From Prochlorococcus sp. AG-402-N08 (GTDB lineage Bacteria; Cyanobacteriota; Cyanobacteriia; PCC-6307; Cyanobiaceae), in the NCBI GenBank assembly GCA_003216535.1, contig QCIS01000003.1, positions 1 through 64,000 of the forward strand: a stretch of 64,000 nt of DNA. The letters are read 5' to 3'. Positions 18,466-27,474 of the stretch are shown piece after piece. The stretch's first letter is position 1, and each line of letters begins with the position of its first letter. The position numbers and the translations under genes are program-made. The notes below the pieces were generated by a model that was not told the DNA's origin, searched no databases, and saw nothing but the letters and a program-made list of their open reading frames with translations.

Positions 18466-20256
18466 ATGTCGAATATTGATTTAAGAAGAAGAACAAAAAT
18501 AGTAGCAACTATTGGCCCTGCAACTCATTCTGATGAAATAATTACAGAATTAATTAAAGCAGGAGTAACAACATTCAGATTAAATTTCTCACATGGAGAT
18601 CATAAGGATCATGCTGAGAGAATAAAAACTATAAGAGAAGTATCAAAAAAATTAGATATAGATATTGGAATATTACAAGATCTTCAAGGTCCTAAAATTA
18701 GATTAGGGCGCTTTAAGGATGGTCCAGTAAAAATTAAGAAAGGTGATAAATTTACACTGACATCAAGTAAAGTTGAATGTACAAATACTATTGCAAATGT
18801 AACCTATGACAAACTTTCTCAAGAAGTTAGCGAAGGGAAAAGAATACTATTAGATGATGGCAAAATAGAAATGATTGTAGAAAAAGTTGATATAAAAGCT
18901 AATCGTTTAGAGTGCCTGGTAACTGTAGGGGGGGTTCTTTCAAATAATAAAGGTGTTAATTTCCCAGATGTTCAATTATCAGTTAAAGCATTAACAGAAA
19001 AAGATAAAGAGGATTTAAAATTCGGTTTATCTGAAGGAGTTGATTGGATAGCATTAAGTTTCGTAAGAAATCCATCCGATATAAATGAAATAAAAGATTT
19101 AATAAACAAAAATGGGCATTCGACTCCTGTAGTAGCAAAAATAGAAAAATTTGAAGCAATTGATCAAATTGATACTGTATTACCCTTATGTGATGGGGTT
19201 ATGGTTGCAAGAGGTGATTTAGGTGTAGAAATGCCTGCTGAAGAGGTTCCTCTTTTACAAAAAGAACTAATAAGAAAAGCTAATTCATTAGGTATCCCAA
19301 TAATTACAGCGACTCAAATGCTAGATTCTATGGCTTCTAATCCAAGACCAACTAGAGCCGAAGTTAGTGATGTTGCCAACGCAATTCTGGATGGAACAGA
19401 TGCTGTAATGCTTTCAAACGAAACTGCAGTTGGGGATTATCCTGTAGAGGCAGTAGAAACGATGGCGACCATAGCAAGAAGAATTGAAAGAGATTATCCG
19501 CTTAAATCTATTGAGAGCCACTTACCTAGCACCATCCCGAATGCTATTAGTGCAGCAGTAAGTAATATTGCTAGACAGCTAGAAGCAGGAGCTATAATAC
19601 CATTAACAAAATCAGGATCTACTGCCCGAAATGTAAGCAAATTCAGACCTCCAACACCTATCTTGGCAACTACTACTGAGAGGAGTGTCGCGAGAAGATT
19701 ACAACTTGTTTGGGGAGTTACTCCCATAGTAGTTAAAAATGATGAGAGAACAGCAAAAACTTTTAGTTTAGCTATGCAAATTGCGCAGGAAATGGGGATC
19801 CTAAATCAAGGAGATTTAGTAGTCCAAACAGCAGGTACTTTAACTGGCATTAGCGGCTCTACAGATTTAATAAAAGTTGGTTTAGTGAGAAAGATTGTAT
19901 CAAGAGGAATTTCAATAGGGGAAATTGGTGTTACAGGTAAAGCAAGAATAATAAATAATAATCTTGATATTTCTTTAATTTGTCCTGGAGAAATATTATT
20001 TGTTCCAGAGGAATTAATGGAAAATATTCCACTTAGTAAAAATATTGCGGGCATTGTTACGAACCAAAATGTAAATGATGTTTATGCTTTGTTTAACAAA
20101 AATAAGAAAAAGATTTCTACAATTTGTAATTTAGAAAATATGGATAATCATCAAATTAGTAATGGCGATCTTATTACGCTGCAACTCAATGAAGGTGTTA
20201 TATACATGGGGCAAATTGAAGATGATGATGCAATAGATAAATATAAATATGTCTAG
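18466..20256 (+). CDS. pyk: Pyruvate kinase with extra C-terminal domain
   Basis: Last step of glycolysis: PEP plus ADP to pyruvate plus ATP. Recognisable are TIGPATHSDEII near the start, VAKIEKFEAI (catalytic Lys), VARGDLGVEM, and NAILDGTDAVMLSNETAVGDYP. At 596 residues it is about 120 longer than the E. coli enzymes; the extra part (from about 475) resembles the PEP-utiliser-like C-terminal domain of Bacillus pyruvate kinase, but I see no Thr-Ser-His motif in it. The last 8 bases overlap the next gene. Confidence 0.96.
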   Translation: MSNIDLRRRTKIVATIGPATHSDEIITELIKAGVTTFRLNFSHGDHKDHAERIKTIREVSKKLDIDIGILQDLQGPKIRLGRFKDGPVKIKKGDKFTLTSSKVECTNTIANVTYDKLSQEVSEGKRILLDDGKIEMIVEKVDIKANRLECLVTVGGVLSNNKGVNFPDVQLSVKALTEKDKEDLKFGLSEGVDWIALSFVRNPSDINEIKDLINKNGHSTPVVAKIEKFEAIDQIDTVLPLCDGVMVARGDLGVEMPAEEVPLLQKELIRKANSLGIPIITATQMLDSMASNPRPTRAEVSDVANAILDGTDAVMLSNETAVGDYPVEAVETMATIARRIERDYPLKSIESHLPSTIPNAISAAVSNIARQLEAGAIIPLTKSGSTARNVSKFRPPTPILATTTERSVARRLQLVWGVTPIVVKNDERTAKTFSLAMQIAQEMGILNQGDLVVQTAGTLTGISGSTDLIKVGLVRKIVSRGISIGEIGVTGKARIINNNLDISLICPGEILFVPEELMENIPLSKNIAGIVTNQNVNDVYALFNKNKKKISTICNLENMDNHQISNGDLITLQLNEGVIYMGQIEDDDAIDKYKYV

Positions 20257-21481
20257 GAATATCTCAATAAAAGAAGCCTTAGGAATGGCAACAAAAACTT
20301 TAGTATCTAACAAATTAAGAAGTTCGTTAACAATGCTGGGAATAATTATAGGAAATGCATCAGTTATTACTCTTGTTGGACTTGGAAGAGGTGCTCAAAC
20401 ATTAGCAAAAAACCAATTAAGTAATTTAGGTGCAAATGTTTTATTCATTGTTCCTGGAAATAATGACACAAGAAGAAGAGGTATTTCATTTCCTAAAAAT
20501 CTAGTTTTAGAGGATGCAGTAGCTATAAGTAATCAAGTCCCAACAGTTAAAAAAGTTGCTCCTCAAATCTCAGCTAACGAAATAGTTCAATCAAACTCTA
20601 AAAGCTTAAATATATCAATTGCAGGAGTTACTCCTGAATTTCTTGAAGTAAGAAGCTTTGAAGTAGATAAAGGACGATTTTTATCAAAAAGTGATATTAA
20701 TAGTGCAAGAAGTTATGTAGTAATAGGTCCTGATCTTAAAGAAGAATTTTTTAAAGATAAATCTTCATCACTTGGAAAAAAAATCAGAATTAAAGATCAT
20801 ACTTATGAAATTATTGGAATATTAAAACCAAAAGGTGCTGTATTTGGAAGTAATCAAGACAAAAATGCTTATATTCCATTAACCACCATGGTAAATAGGA
20901 TTACTGGGAAAGACCCTACCTATGGCGTAAGTTTAAGCTTTATTAGTGTGGAAGCGATAAATAAAAATGCTACTAGCGCCGCAAAATTTCAGATTACTAA
21001 CTTATTAAGGCAAAGACATAAAATAATAAGAGATGATGACTTTGCAGTTAGATCACAAGAAGATGCATTAAATATAGTAACCAACATAACAAGTGGGCTA
21101 ACGTTTTTATTGGCAGGTATTGGGGCAGTATCTTTAGTGGTTGGAGGTATAGGAATCATGAATATTATGCTCGTTTCTGTTAGCGAAAGAACTGAAGAGA
21201 TTGGACTTCGAAAAGCAATAGGAGCTAAACAGTCAGATATATTAATTCAATTTTTAATTGAGGCATTGATTTTATCTACAATTGGAGGATTAATAGGAAC
21301 AACAACAGGATTATCAGGTGTTTTTCTTTTATCTCTGATAACACCACTTCCTGCATCAGTAGGAATAACGACAACTTTTTCCACGATGATCATTTCAGGA
21401 TCAATAGGTTTAATCTTTGGCGTGCTACCCGCAAAAAGAGCTTCTAAATTAGATCCAATTGTTGCTTTGAGAAGTTTATAA
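20249..21481 (+). CDS. MacB/DevC-type ABC transporter permease
   Basis: A 410-residue FtsX-family membrane subunit. One helix near residues 28-48 (SSLTMLGIIIGNASVITLVGLGRGA) is followed by a large periplasmic domain (about 50-285) and three C-terminal helices (285-310, 330-358, 372-395) with the AKRASKLDPIVALRSL ending typical of MacB-like permeases. No ATPase or membrane-fusion partner is encoded beside it, so its partner must be elsewhere. It begins inside the pyk 3' end (8-base overlap), indicating co-transcription. Substrate unknown. Confidence 0.88.
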   Translation: MSRNISIKEALGMATKTLVSNKLRSSLTMLGIIIGNASVITLVGLGRGAQTLAKNQLSNLGANVLFIVPGNNDTRRRGISFPKNLVLEDAVAISNQVPTVKKVAPQISANEIVQSNSKSLNISIAGVTPEFLEVRSFEVDKGRFLSKSDINSARSYVVIGPDLKEEFFKDKSSSLGKKIRIKDHTYEIIGILKPKGAVFGSNQDKNAYIPLTTMVNRITGKDPTYGVSLSFISVEAINKNATSAAKFQITNLLRQRHKIIRDDDFAVRSQEDALNIVTNITSGLTFLLAGIGAVSLVVGGIGIMNIMLVSVSERTEEIGLRKAIGAKQSDILIQFLIEALILSTIGGLIGTTTGLSGVFLLSLITPLPASVGITTTFSTMIISGSIGLIFGVLPAKRASKLDPIVALRSL

Positions 21482-21496
21482 ATAGAATTAATAATA

Positions 21497-22066
21497 ATGC
21501 TCAATTTTTATAAATTAATTGAGATACTGGTGAGTCTTCAATCACTAGTAATAACAACAATGCTACCTGTTTATATTCCACTACCATTTATCGATAAATC
21601 TATTAAAAACTTTGAGTTTCCTATCACATGGCAAATTCCAACTATAATTTTATTAACACTTATATTTCAGAAAAAAGTTGTTTTCAGAGCATTTTCTATA
21701 TATATAATTTTAGGGTTATTTATATCTCCAATCTTTCATCAAGGAGGTTCATTAGGATATTTGCTCACTCCAAATTTTGGTTATTTATTAGGTATATATC
21801 CATTAATCAAAATAATTGATAATTTAAATGCTGGAAATAAAATAAATGTTGGCAAATTTTTAAAAAATGGATTTATAGCAATAGGTGCTATGCATTTAAC
21901 TGGAATATTTTACAACTTTATACAAATTATATTTTACAGTCAATTTAATTTATTTTTATATAATTTAGGGAAATACTCTGTAGGTAAAATTGGATATCAT
22001 TTTTTAATGCTTTTTCCCCTTTTATTACTTATTAAACCTATAGAACTTTTAAAACATCGCAAATAA
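21497..22066 (+). CDS. BioY-like membrane protein
   Basis: A 189-residue hydrophobic protein with five to six predicted helices. The block HQGGSLGYLLTPNFGYLLGIYPL resembles the glycine-rich signature of BioY, the biotin-binding S component of ECF transporters. No energy-coupling genes (bioM, bioN) stand nearby; either a shared module elsewhere is used or BioY works alone. The stop overlaps the lspA ATG by one base. The assignment rests on one motif plus the topology and is moderately secure. Confidence 0.65.
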   Translation: MLNFYKLIEILVSLQSLVITTMLPVYIPLPFIDKSIKNFEFPITWQIPTIILLTLIFQKKVVFRAFSIYIILGLFISPIFHQGGSLGYLLTPNFGYLLGIYPLIKIIDNLNAGNKINVGKFLKNGFIAIGAMHLTGIFYNFIQIIFYSQFNLFLYNLGKYSVGKIGYHFLMLFPLLLLIKPIELLKHRK

Positions 22067-22524
22067 TGATTAATAAAATACAAACGAAATCATATTTTTT
22101 ATTTATAAGTATTTTTATTATTCTAATAGATCAATTTACGAAATATTTAATGTTTTATAATTATAAAATATTTATAAATAAAGATTTTCTTTTTTTCAAA
22201 TTAGACTTTGTAAAAAATTACGGGGCTGCATTTAATATATTAAGTGGAAGTAGAATATTTTTATCTTTCATAAGTATTATTTTTTCAATATTACTTATTT
22301 ATTTAATATTAAGAAAAAACACTTTAAACTCAATTGATTTATATTCTTATAGCTTTATTCTTGGCGGAACTATTGGTAATGGAATAGATAGGATATTAAA
22401 GGGTTTTGTAATTGATTTTATAAATTTAAATCTCATAAATTTTCCAGTATTTAATATTGCTGATATATCTATTAATATAGGTTTTATCCTTTTACTGTAT
22501 AACATTTTTAAAAATAATCGATAA
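22066..22524 (+). CDS. lspA: Prolipoprotein signal peptidase II
   Basis: Aspartic membrane protease that removes signal peptides from lipid-modified prolipoproteins. The 152 residues have four hydrophobic segments and the family blocks DQFTKYL, KNYGAAFNI, GTIGNGIDRI and FPVFNIADISI, with the two catalytic aspartates in the last two. The sequence is very rich in Ile, Phe and Asn, in line with the local base composition. The gene follows the BioY-like gene with a one-base overlap and precedes the GTPase gene by one base. Confidence 0.95.
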   Translation: MINKIQTKSYFLFISIFIILIDQFTKYLMFYNYKIFINKDFLFFKLDFVKNYGAAFNILSGSRIFLSFISIIFSILLIYLILRKNTLNSIDLYSYSFILGGTIGNGIDRILKGFVIDFINLNLINFPVFNIADISINIGFILLLYNIFKNNR

Positions 22525-22525
22525 T

Positions 22526-24025
22526 ATGAATTTCTTGAAATTAAAGTATATAAAATATTTAATCTTTATTTTATTTTTATATATTTTATTTTCTATATTA
22601 TTAAGAATACTAAATATTTATACCCTTTTATTTTTAATAATTGTTTTCTATATTTTTTATAATGTTGATAAAAAATTATTTAAAAAAATAGTTCATAAAG
22701 TTATTTATAAAAATAAAAAAAATACACTTTCATTCAAAAATAAATATGGTGCTGCCAAGATAAGTTTGGAAGGTGTAGAGAAAATCAATAAAAAAATTAA
22801 CGATAAAGTAAAGGTTGAATTGTTAAATTACCAAAAAAATAAACTCGCGTCACAATTAAAAACAGGAGATTATAAAGTTACTCTTTTTGGAGCAGGTTCC
22901 TCAGGAAAAACATCTTTAGCAAGATCTCTATTGAAAAATATAGTCGGGCAAACTTCAGCAAAAATAGGTACAACAAAGCAGATTAATAGCTATAAAATTC
23001 ATATCCCTATCTTAAAAAGAAACATTAATATAATTGATACTCCAGGATTATTTGAACCATCAAATTTAGGGGAAGAAAGAGAAAAAGAAACAATTATACA
23101 AGCTTCTTATTCTGACTTAGTTCTCTTTATATTAGATCAGGACATAAATAAATACGAAAATTTTTTAATTAAAGAATTATTGAAAATAGGAAAAAAAATA
23201 ATAATAGTTTTAAATAAGTGTGATTTAAGATCTAGAGATGAAAATAACTTGATCAAAGAAAATATAATGTCCATAACTTCCGCAAGGAAAAATAAAATTT
23301 CAGTTATTCAAACAATTGCTGTACCTCAACAATCTCCTTATTTAAAATCAGATGTCTTAAATTTAGTTCCTGATGTGGGAAATTTATTTAAAGAAATAAT
23401 TGAAACTCTCGATAATAATGGGGAAGAATTATTGGCAGAAAATATTCTTTTTCGCTCAAATAAGTTAGGTATTAAAAGTAAAAACTTCATAAAAGAACAA
23501 AGATATTTAATGTCAAATAAAGTGATTAATAAATATATGTGGATAACAGGTGGAGTAATACTAGTTAATCCACTTCCAGCGGTTGATTTTCTTACTACTA
23601 CCTCTGTTAACCTTCAAATGATAATGGAATTATCACAAATATATGAAATAAAGCTTACTAAAAAAGATGCAAAAGATTTATCAAAATCATTGCTAAGTGC
23701 ATTGGCAAAACAAGGCATACTAAAAGGGGGGCTCGCCATTCTTTCTCCTGCTTTAGCTACAAGTTTGACTAAAATAATAATATCTAAATCAATACAATCA
23801 ATTACAGCAGGCTGGTTAATAAGAATAGTAGGACTAAGTTTGATTGAATATTTTAGTAATGGACAAGATTGGGGAGATGGAGGAATTCAAGAAGTTGTAG
23901 ATAAGATCTACAGAATAAGTAAGAGAGAGGACATTTTAAATAACTTCGTAAAAGAAGCTATTTCAAAAATAGAAATTAAAAAGTATTTTAAATCAAATAA
24001 AAGTTTGCCTCCATTTCCTATGTAA
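22526..24025 (+). CDS. Membrane-anchored GTPase with C-terminal DUF697-like region
   Basis: A 499-residue Era-like GTPase. Residues 8-45 hold two membrane segments; the G domain follows with P-loop GAGSSGKTS (about 121-129), DTPG (about 171) and NKCD (about 230). The C-terminal half (from about 335: TGGVILVNPLPAVDFLTTTSVNLQMIMELSQIY) looks like the hydrophobic DUF697/YcjF-type domain. Similar proteins are found widely in cyanobacteria without an assigned role. It is the last gene of the pyk-permease-bioY-lspA run. Confidence 0.8.
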   Translation: MNFLKLKYIKYLIFILFLYILFSILLRILNIYTLLFLIIVFYIFYNVDKKLFKKIVHKVIYKNKKNTLSFKNKYGAAKISLEGVEKINKKINDKVKVELLNYQKNKLASQLKTGDYKVTLFGAGSSGKTSLARSLLKNIVGQTSAKIGTTKQINSYKIHIPILKRNINIIDTPGLFEPSNLGEEREKETIIQASYSDLVLFILDQDINKYENFLIKELLKIGKKIIIVLNKCDLRSRDENNLIKENIMSITSARKNKISVIQTIAVPQQSPYLKSDVLNLVPDVGNLFKEIIETLDNNGEELLAENILFRSNKLGIKSKNFIKEQRYLMSNKVINKYMWITGGVILVNPLPAVDFLTTTSVNLQMIMELSQIYEIKLTKKDAKDLSKSLLSALAKQGILKGGLAILSPALATSLTKIIISKSIQSITAGWLIRIVGLSLIEYFSNGQDWGDGGIQEVVDKIYRISKREDILNNFVKEAISKIEIKKYFKSNKSLPPFPM

Positions 24026-24155
24026 AGTTTGATAGTTGATCATTAAGATAAGTTCTGAAATCAAAGATAGTTATAAAAAGCAAGTAAGCAATACAAATCA
24101 CTATAGATATAAATCCTGTTACTATTGCAATAATTTTTGGTCTACCGATATTCAT
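24018..24155 (-). CDS. Small single-span membrane protein (45 aa)
   Basis: A 45-residue ORF: short basic start MNIGRPK, one membrane helix at about 8-31 (IIAIVTGFISIVICIAYLLF), then a polar tail ending QLSNFT. It starts with ATG two bases after the stop of the upstream PLP decarboxylase gene on the same strand and ends 8 bases inside the 3' end of the opposite GTPase gene. The tight junction and the clean hydrophobic segment argue that it is translated. I do not recognise the family. Confidence 0.65.
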   Translation of the reverse strand: MNIGRPKIIAIVTGFISIVICIAYLLFITIFDFRTYLNDQLSNFT

Positions 24156-24157
24156 TG

Positions 24158-25543
24158 CTAAGCTTCTAAAAGTCTCAAAAGTTCTTCAATATGAGAATCT
24201 TTTGTATTGTAGTTACCCATAACGGCTCGTAAATAATATTTACCTTTGAATTTTGGTCTAGAAAGCATAAAATTATTTTTTATAAGTTCATTAACTTTAG
24301 ATTGAGTCCAGGCATCAGAGTCCTTTGGCTCAAGTCCCTTTGGTAAGAATGAAACAATATGTAGAGGACCTGAATATATATCAAATTTATTTTTACTAAT
24401 GTGTTTTATAAAATAATCTTTTCTTTTAATTGATGATTTTAATATATTTTCTATTCCATTAAGACCTAAAAAACGTAACCCAAGCCATAGTTTTATAACC
24501 TCTGCAGGTCTAGAACCTTGTATGCCTATTTCACCTCTATTTATAATATTTTCTTTAGATGAAATATATGGTAATCCAGTAGTAAAGGTATTTTCTAAAG
24601 TTCTCATATTGGAAACTAATAATAACGAAGATGTCTTTGTAATACCAATTATTTTTTGAGGATTTATTGTTATAGAATTAGCCTGATTAATATTATTTAA
24701 ACCCTCTATTGGAATAGAAGTTACAGCAAAAATGCCCCCAATAGAACCATCGATATGTAGCCATATATTTCTTTCTTTGCAAATTTCACTTATATCTTTA
24801 ATAGGATCAATTGCTCCTCTTACAGTAGTACCTAGCGTTGCAACAATAGCGAAGATTTTTTTATTATCAATAAAACATTTATCTATAGTTTTTCTAAGAT
24901 TTTGTATATCCATGCTACCGTTATTGTCAGTTTTAATCCTGACAAGATTTCCTTCATCAAGACCCATTATTCTTGTACATTTAATAAATGAAGAATGAGC
25001 ATCTGCACTAACAAGTAATACAGAATTAGGATCTGAACCTAAACCAGCATTATGTCTGGCTGCTATAAGTGCATTCAAATTACTTAAAGTGCCTCCGCTA
25101 GCTGCTATGCCTCCTGAAGAATCATTAAACCCTATTTTCTTTGCAAACCATTTGCATAATGATTCCTCAAGCAATGTAACACTTGGAGACAACTCGTAAG
25201 CAAGAAGATTATTATTTAAACCAGCAGCAATTAAATCTCCTAAAATAGAAAAAATCAAAGGTGGGGGATCAAGATGAGCTAATGAGCCCGGATGAACGGG
25301 ATTAAATGAATTATTAAGAAGGGATTGAATGTCAGAAAACAAATCTTCTGTAGAATTACCAGCTTCATCAGGCATTAAGCACTTGAAATTCTCATCAAAG
25401 GGTAGTGGACCATATTTCTCTGCTTTAGAGAACCATTCACAAAGAATTTGAGTTGCTCTGTTGAGGAGTGTAATAAAGTTCTCGTTAGTCCCTAAATACG
25501 AAGGGAAGTATATATCTTTTTTATTAATTAAATCTTCAGTCAT
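24158..25543 (-). CDS. Group II PLP-dependent decarboxylase-like protein
   Basis: Fold type I PLP enzyme of 461 residues related to glutamate, aromatic amino acid and diaminobutyrate decarboxylases. Visible features: HPGSLAHLDPPPL (84-96), IAASGGTLSNLNAL (146-159), the cofactor-stacking His183 in SADAHSS, WLHIDGSIGG (261-270) and the PLP lysine Lys297 in NPQKIIG. The residue before this lysine, normally His, is Gln296. The substrate is not predictable. It is divergent from tadA across 43 bases and is followed by the small membrane protein. Confidence 0.85.
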   Translation of the reverse strand: MTEDLINKKDIYFPSYLGTNENFITLLNRATQILCEWFSKAEKYGPLPFDENFKCLMPDEAGNSTEDLFSDIQSLLNNSFNPVHPGSLAHLDPPPLIFSILGDLIAAGLNNNLLAYELSPSVTLLEESLCKWFAKKIGFNDSSGGIAASGGTLSNLNALIAARHNAGLGSDPNSVLLVSADAHSSFIKCTRIMGLDEGNLVRIKTDNNGSMDIQNLRKTIDKCFIDNKKIFAIVATLGTTVRGAIDPIKDISEICKERNIWLHIDGSIGGIFAVTSIPIEGLNNINQANSITINPQKIIGITKTSSLLLVSNMRTLENTFTTGLPYISSKENIINRGEIGIQGSRPAEVIKLWLGLRFLGLNGIENILKSSIKRKDYFIKHISKNKFDIYSGPLHIVSFLPKGLEPKDSDAWTQSKVNELIKNNFMLSRPKFKGKYYLRAVMGNYNTKDSHIEELLRLLEA

Positions 25544-25586
25544 CAGATAAGATATCTAATAATAAGTCTATTCTCAATATTGCTAA

Positions 25587-26102
25587 ATGAGGTATATTTT
25601 TGAAAATATAAATAGTAATAAAGATCAACAGAAAGGAATAAATATTTCAATATACTCTAAATGGATGAACTCCATATTAAGAAGATCAGAAGAAATTGGA
25701 AAAGTTGAGTTACCAATCTGTTCGATAATATTAGATGAGAAGGGAAGATGTATTGGAAGAGGGGTCAACAGAAGAAATAAAAATAAAGATCCATTAGGTC
25801 ATGCTGAGATAATGGCATTAAGGCAGGCATCTCTAATAAAAAATGATTGGAGATTTAATGAATGTATTATTATCACAAATTTAGAACCATGTACCATGTG
25901 TGCATCGGCACTTATTCAAGCTAGGATGGGTAAAGTTGTTTTTGGTGCCTACGATAAGAAAAGAGGTGGATTGGGCGGCTCAATTGACTTATCAAAGCAT
26001 AGTAGTTCTCATCACAAAATGGAAATCTTAGGGGGTATTTTAGAAGATGAATGCAGTCAAGTTTTAAAATTATGGTTTAAAAAGTTGAGGACTCAAAAAT
26101 AG
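25587..26102 (+). CDS. tadA: tRNA-specific adenosine deaminase
   Basis: Deaminates adenosine 34 of tRNA-Arg(ACG) to inosine. The zinc and catalytic motifs are GHAEIMAL (His and Glu) and LEPCTMCASALIQARM (two Cys); GAYDKKRGGLGG follows. The 171-residue protein has about 20 extra N-terminal residues compared with E. coli TadA. Its 3' end overlaps the convergent aminotransferase by 26 bases, so the C-terminal residues of both are encoded by the same DNA. Confidence 0.92.
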   Translation: MRYIFENINSNKDQQKGINISIYSKWMNSILRRSEEIGKVELPICSIILDEKGRCIGRGVNRRNKNKDPLGHAEIMALRQASLIKNDWRFNECIIITNLEPCTMCASALIQARMGKVVFGAYDKKRGGLGGSIDLSKHSSSHHKMEILGGILEDECSQVLKLWFKKLRTQK

Positions 26103-27261
26103 TATATTTTTTTAATTCAGTATCAAATAGGTTTAATAATCTGTCTACATTCTCCTCTCTTGAGTTAAAGCCCATTAATCCTATGCGCCATACCTTACCA
26201 GATAATTCTCCAAGTCCATTTCCTATTTCTATTCCAAAGTTTCTCAAAAGATGATTTCTAAAACCATCTCCATCAACTGCAGGTGGGATTTTAACTGTTG
26301 TGAGCGTTGGCAATCGATAATCCTTTGATACATGTAATTCAAGGCCTAGACTTTCTAAACCATCCCAAAGTTTCTTTGCATTAGAATTATGCCTATTCCA
26401 AACATTCTCTAAACCTTCATTTGCAATTAATCGTAAACCTTCTCGAATAGCAAAATTCATATTTACAGGGGCGGTATGATGGTAAACGCGATCAGAACCC
26501 CAATATTTATTTAAAAGGGACAAATCTAAATACCAGTTAGGAACTTTTGTTTTTCTTAAACTTAGTTTTTCTTCTGCTCTCTTGTTCATTGTAAAAGGAC
26601 TTAATCCAGGCGGGCAACTTAATCCTTTCTGGCTACAACTATACGCTAAATCTATTTTCCATTCATCAATCAATAGTTCTAAAGCGCCAAGGGAAGTAAC
26701 TGCGTCCACTAAAAACAAGCAGTTATTTTTTCTACATACATCACCAATTCCATCAAGAGGTTGTAAAACCCCACTAGATGTTTCAGCGTGAACAATCGCA
26801 AATATAGCTGGTTTTTTAGTCTCTATTTCATACTTAATTTCTTCATAAGAAAAAGATTCACCCCAAGGTTTTTCCATAATAGATACATCTGCTTTATATC
26901 TAGTTGCCATATCAACAAGTCTGTCTCCAAAATATCCTTTTTTAGCTATAAGAATTTTTTCTCCTTCCTCTATAAAATTCGCTATAGAAGCTTCCATAGC
27001 TGCACTTCCAGTACCACTCATTGGGAGAGTAAGACGATTATTGCATTGCCAGGTGTATCTTAGAAGATGTTGAACATCAGACATTAATGAAATATATGCT
27101 TCATCTAAATGACCAATAGGATTCAATGAAAGAGCGTTTAAAACTTCTGGATGTGCGTTTGAAGGACCGGGACCTAATAAAAGTCTATACGGAACATAAG
27201 TCTTTGAAAAATGAGATAAATTCTCTTCATTTAAAGCCGAAAAAAGTTTAGCTTCTGTCAA
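26077..27261 (-). CDS. Alanine-glyoxylate / serine-pyruvate-type aminotransferase
   Basis: Class V PLP aminotransferase of 394 residues, used in photorespiratory glyoxylate handling in related organisms. Features: LLLGPGPSNAHPEVLNAL (28-45), MSGTGSAAMEASIAN (81-95), VDAVTSLGAL, and the PLP lysine in SCSQKGLSCPPGL (about 200). The start appears to be TTG at 27261; no in-frame ATG fits the conserved N-terminus better. It is divergent from glnA across about 210 bases and overlaps tadA at its end. Confidence 0.92.
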   Translation of the reverse strand: MTEAKLFSALNEENLSHFSKTYVPYRLLLGPGPSNAHPEVLNALSLNPIGHLDEAYISLMSDVQHLLRYTWQCNNRLTLPMSGTGSAAMEASIANFIEEGEKILIAKKGYFGDRLVDMATRYKADVSIMEKPWGESFSYEEIKYEIETKKPAIFAIVHAETSSGVLQPLDGIGDVCRKNNCLFLVDAVTSLGALELLIDEWKIDLAYSCSQKGLSCPPGLSPFTMNKRAEEKLSLRKTKVPNWYLDLSLLNKYWGSDRVYHHTAPVNMNFAIREGLRLIANEGLENVWNRHNSNAKKLWDGLESLGLELHVSKDYRLPTLTTVKIPPAVDGDGFRNHLLRNFGIEIGNGLGELSGKVWRIGLMGFNSREENVDRLLNLFDTELKKYTIFESSTF

Positions 27262-27474
27262 AGCATTACATTCAATTACTTTTAAATTAAACTAATATCG
27301 CCACATAAGCGATATTTATTTAAAGAAATTCATTCAATTTAAATATTTAGGTAAACAATTATTAAACTTTTGACTTGAAACACTAAAAGAAGTAATCTAG
27401 TCTTAAAAAAAGTGACCATTGATACATAACAAGATTCATCGAGTTATTAATTTCATATAAGGTATTACAAAATT

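Noticed and set aside
26788-27063. Plus-strand ORF inside the aminotransferase gene
   Set aside because: Antisense shadow rich in Phe and Ser; the minus-strand gene has full PLP-enzyme motifs.
27351-27428. NtcA-type boxes upstream of glnA
   Set aside because: GTA-N8-TTA occurs at 27351 and 27392 but neither has the TAC half-site, and the spacing to a -10 does not fit. Nitrogen control is likely by biology but not shown by these sites.
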